From NCBI GenBank assembly GCA_026874595.1, contig CM049318.1:2543741-2607740 (forward strand): 64,000 bases of DNA. Direction: 5' to 3'. This document shows, piece after piece, positions 60,900 to 64,000 of this stretch. This DNA is from Sipunculus nudus (Eukaryota > Annelida > Sipuncula > Golfingiida > Sipunculidae). The position numbers were made by a program, and so were the translations under genes. Position 1 is the first letter of the stretch. Each line of letters begins with the position of its first letter. The notes beneath the pieces are model-generated. The model ran no database searches and was not told where the DNA came from. It saw only the letters and a program-made list of their open reading frames with translations.

Positions 60900-62285
60900 T
60901 TAACTGAAAAAAAAGAATAAAAAAAGTGCTGCTAAAAAAAGTGTGTAAAAAGAGTAATTAGCGTCATTTTCAGTACATCCTCAAAAAAGGAGTGACTGTT
61001 TTAAAAAGGAGTGATTTGGCAGAGCTGTTAAACAGAATTTGCTAGAGCACCTAGCACTACAGGAAAGCGAATGGGAAGCAGATCAATAGCTTAAATCTGT
61101 TTTTCTGTCGCTCTCAATGCGCCCATGTTGGCATTGATTTGCTGACTTTGGTTTTCATTCACCAAATTGCCCTAAGCAAAAGCAAAATTTATCAGACGAG
61201 GGAATAATGTTGCTTTTGAGTCGCCCAATAAAAATGTTGCTTCTTTTTTGTTTTCTGTTTGCTCACTGCAGTATGGTTTAGGTATTCATTTGGTCATGTC
61301 ATTATTGTGTTGATTTTTATTCACCCATGTTGGTATTGGTTCGTTTTTGTCTTTGGATGATTGAAAACTGAACAGAAAGTGAATCAATTAAGCAAAGACC
61401 AAAGTAATAAAAAATTGGCAGTATTTATGTGAAAAATTGGGGATCTCGTATAAAAACATGCATTGCTTTTCTGGCAGTATTCCATCCTTATTAGTTGGCT
61501 TTTGATTTGTCCATGTTGCTTTTGGTGCGTTTTTCATTTGCCCTTGTCGCTATTGACTCGCTTTCAGTTAGCCCTTGTCGCTATTGGTTAGTTAATCAAG
61601 CATTTTACATATGCCTATTTAGGTTTTGCCTCACTTCTCTATATGTTTTGGTTCGCTGGCTTCTTTTATCATCCGTTTATAGTTCTGTTTCATGTCATTA
61701 TTGCATCTAAATCATCCCCTACACCATAAAAATTTCTAAACATTCACTTTCCATGTCTATTTTTTCATAAAAAATGTGTTTGGTTTGTTATTTAGTCTGA
61801 CACAGGCTTATTTAGGAGGGTTGGCTAGTGTGAATATTGACTGCCAAAGCCAAATCCCTGCAGGTCACAATGAGTGAAAGTTTGTTGTTTAATGTGTCAC
61901 CATACATGTGCAGATAAAGAATACATTGCTTCATTATCGCAAGTTTATCTGTTCACCATTTCTACCTATTAAAGTGTTTTGTGAGGGTTACAGTTTCATA
62001 CAGTGACCTACACAGGGTATATCTGAAACTAATTAAGTGCTATTTTGTAAACATACAAAATCTTAACAATATGGTGATCTTATAATAATTCTGATTATCT
62101 TCATGATAATTCCACTTTTGAAAATATCATGAATTTTAAACCCCCTCAAAACCAAAACACCATCTGGAATATCTTAATATGATTTCACAAAATTTATGAC
62201 TGCACCTATTTATTTATCAGGACAATAAATCAAAAGTTTATCAAGAATGCGAATATAACACCCTCCAATCAGGGATCATCTCAGA
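60900..62285. other. A-rich flank and degenerate repeat, no gene
   Basis: 60900-60990 is A-rich and shares a paragraph with 55690-55750. About 61110-61600 shows loose repeats of GCCCTTGTCGCTATTG and CCATGTTGG-ATTGGTTCG type, spaced irregularly. A hydrophobic + frame (61495-61710) is a translation of these. Otherwise nothing assignable. Confidence 0.45.
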
Positions 62286-62288
62286 TGT

Positions 62289-62455
62289 CAGAAGCGGATC
62301 CAGTAGGGGGTCCAGATCCCTCCTTTTTCATCCTAAGCAACCTTTTTAAGGGTTTGGACCCCCCCCCTTTTCCGGACCTGGGGACCTTTTTTAGCTTTTT
62401 CATTGGTCCTTCTGGGTTGGACCTCACCTTTTCCTAAATCCTGGATCTGCCCCTG
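62289..62455. mobile_element. 167-bp MITE, hAT-like ends
   Basis: The left end CAGAAGCGGATCCAG (62289-62303) and the inverted right end CAGGGGCAGATCCAG (62441-62455) match at 12 of 15 positions. CAGGGGC-type ends are widespread in hAT-derived MITEs. GATGT flanks both sides (62284-62288 and 62456-62460), possibly part of a longer target duplication. The interior has C9 and self-complementary GGTCC/GGACC blocks and no gene. Confidence 0.55.
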
Positions 62456-62599
62456 GATGTAAAAAAAATCAGGTACATGGTATGTAGGGTGTAAGGTACA
62501 AAATAAATAGCTCACAGTTACATTATTCACAGGTATACACATTATTCACAGGTATACACATTGTCGGGCCTATCTCTTGCAGATGGAATACAAATTAAA

Positions 62600-62957
62600 A
62601 CAAAGGACCCATGGGTCATGGCGCTCAGCTGTTATATATGATAAAAAATATGATTTGGGAATGAGGCACATGCTGGTTTTGTGTGGTAATAAATATAAGC
62701 TTTATTATGAGTTGTTGGTGTTTAGCTTATGTATGATTTTGATAGTATCTTTGGAGAAAGGGAAGAGGATTGATTTCATTTATTTTATTAACAAATGGAG
62801 TGCTATTGTCACACAGATTTTGACTTGGCCATATAACTTATGAGCAGCACATATAATAAAAGAGTTTAACAATTTATTAAAATTTAATAACAAATATTGT
62901 GCCAATATAATTTTTATTAAAAAATATAATAAGAAAATCATATGTTTTTTAAAACAA
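62600..62957 (+). mobile_element. Family-1 X fragment cut by family 2
   Basis: It starts CAAAGGACCCATGGGTCATG and GCGCTCAGCTG, follows the X half seen at 13070, 50389 and 51243, then stops abruptly at 62957, where a family-2 5' end begins. Confidence 0.8.
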
Positions 62958-64000
62958 GGCCTACAGGCCCAATGCGAACCTGTGCATTGGGAAATATACC
63001 AGGTATATTGCTTTAATGCTGGAACATTACTTTTCATGTATATGAACAATAAAAGTACTAAACATTTTGAATAAGAAACAATTACACAAACATCACTGCT
63101 GAAATTCTGGCATGGGTGCACACAACACAAAAACAATTGTAGCTGGCACCACCAGTCTTGTATACTTCGAAGCTATCAGAGATATACACATATGCCAATT
63201 TTCAGACTGATATATCAAATTCCTCTGTAGAAATAAGCAGGCACATACACTGTGCAAAAGTCAATGTACGTGGCACCACCTGTTTTGTAAATAAGAATAC
63301 CATCAAAGATGCATAGACAGGTCAAAATATCAGTCCAATACATCAAACTTCCCCACAGTTTGATGCACTTGGCTGACAAAGCTTAGGTGAGTAAGGCAGT
63401 TGCCCCCGAGTGACCTGTGACAAATTGCTGCCTCAAGCTACTGCACTGAGTGAACTCTTGACCTGCACCTGGCTAGACTGAGTGAACTTTTGACCTGTAC
63501 TTGGCTGCACTGAGTGAACTCTTGACCAGTTGCATAATCTGACACAGTTGGCAGTCTGCCAAAGCTATAAATAGATTCAGGCTTAACTTTTTTTGCCAAA
63601 TACGATGCAGTGAACAGTCTGCCAAAGCTATAAACAGAATGCAGCTACTGCACTGAGTGAACTCTTGACCTATACCTGGCTGCACTTCTTCCAATCCTGG
63701 CACTGTGCTAAAACTATTTATAGAGCTGACATCATCTTGGCTTATGGCCAACATCAAGGCACTGGCAATCTGCCAATGGTGACCCAAGTGCTGCCATCTG
63801 AACACAAAACTGGTCCCTACTTGAAATAACTTTGAAATTTATTTTCCAAATACAAAATGCTTTTCAGCTGACTTTTTATAAAAAAGAAATCAGGAATATA
63901 TGTAAAATTATTACGGATGCATACTGAATGCAAATTTAAAGTACAGATATATCTCACTGATGGCAAATTCTTGAATTAAATCCACGTACAGTTGTCTTTA
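62958..64000 (+). mobile_element. Family-2 element, copy C (runs off window)
   Basis: The 5' palindrome GGCCT-AC-AGGCC (62958) and GCGAACCTGTG (62974-62984) open a copy colinear with 45677 onward. It lacks the segment holding the 22-bp minisatellite and resumes at a point matching 47215-47330 (about 63905 to the window edge). The minus frame 63473-63805 is the ~32-bp tandem paragraph translated. Confidence 0.75.

Overview
This window looks like an animal nuclear genome, most likely a bivalve mollusc. It is AT-rich, has no dense gene order, no prokaryote-style operons and no open frame above about 150 codons. It is packed with diverged dispersed repeats that match the bivalve 'pearl' / Helentron-associated style: short subterminal inverted motifs, tandem core units of roughly 145-150 bp, GACG/GACA microsatellites just before the 3' end, and a small 3' hairpin. 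The organism call is an inference from repeat style, not from a marker gene.

Layout. 1-3327 is one repeat family (here family 3) with a six-unit 149-bp tandem core and CTCF-like, RFX-like and DR1-like motifs. 3328-3614 is a second hairpin-ended fragment. About 5690 and 59073 hold two tRNA-derived SINE copies in the same (minus) orientation. 6034-6778 is a decayed coding-like stretch. 8328-10499 is a 2.17-kb fold-back element with ~490-bp inverted arms built from nested CTCGCCTAGGCGAG palindromes. 13070-15680, 17373-20762, 21720-23296, 35440-36010, 37690-39135, 50389-55602, 59562-60896 and 62600-62957 belong to family 1 (5' CTCAGCTG motif, 3' CAGCTGAGCT). 27388-30335, 30941-34200, 41690-42284, 45677-48594 and 62958-64000 belong to family 2 (5' GCGAACCTGTG, 3' CACAGGTTCGC). 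A 1,990-bp DNA transposon with perfect 25-bp inverted ends and a TA target duplication (31533-33522) sits inside a family-2 tandem array.

Smaller items are two LINE remnants (43226-43421 and a 3' end at 40345-40717), two MITE-like elements (45313-45396, 62289-62455), several minisatellites, a long (GA)n tract, (TA)n tracts, and seven long poly-G runs that all lie on the + strand.

No intact, recognisable host gene was found. A few short coding-like patches are listed with low confidence, because several reading frames are open at once in each and I could not run homology searches. The elements interact mainly by nesting: transposon in repeat, family 2 in family 1, and separate tandem duplication of 5' and 3' halves in one family-1 copy.
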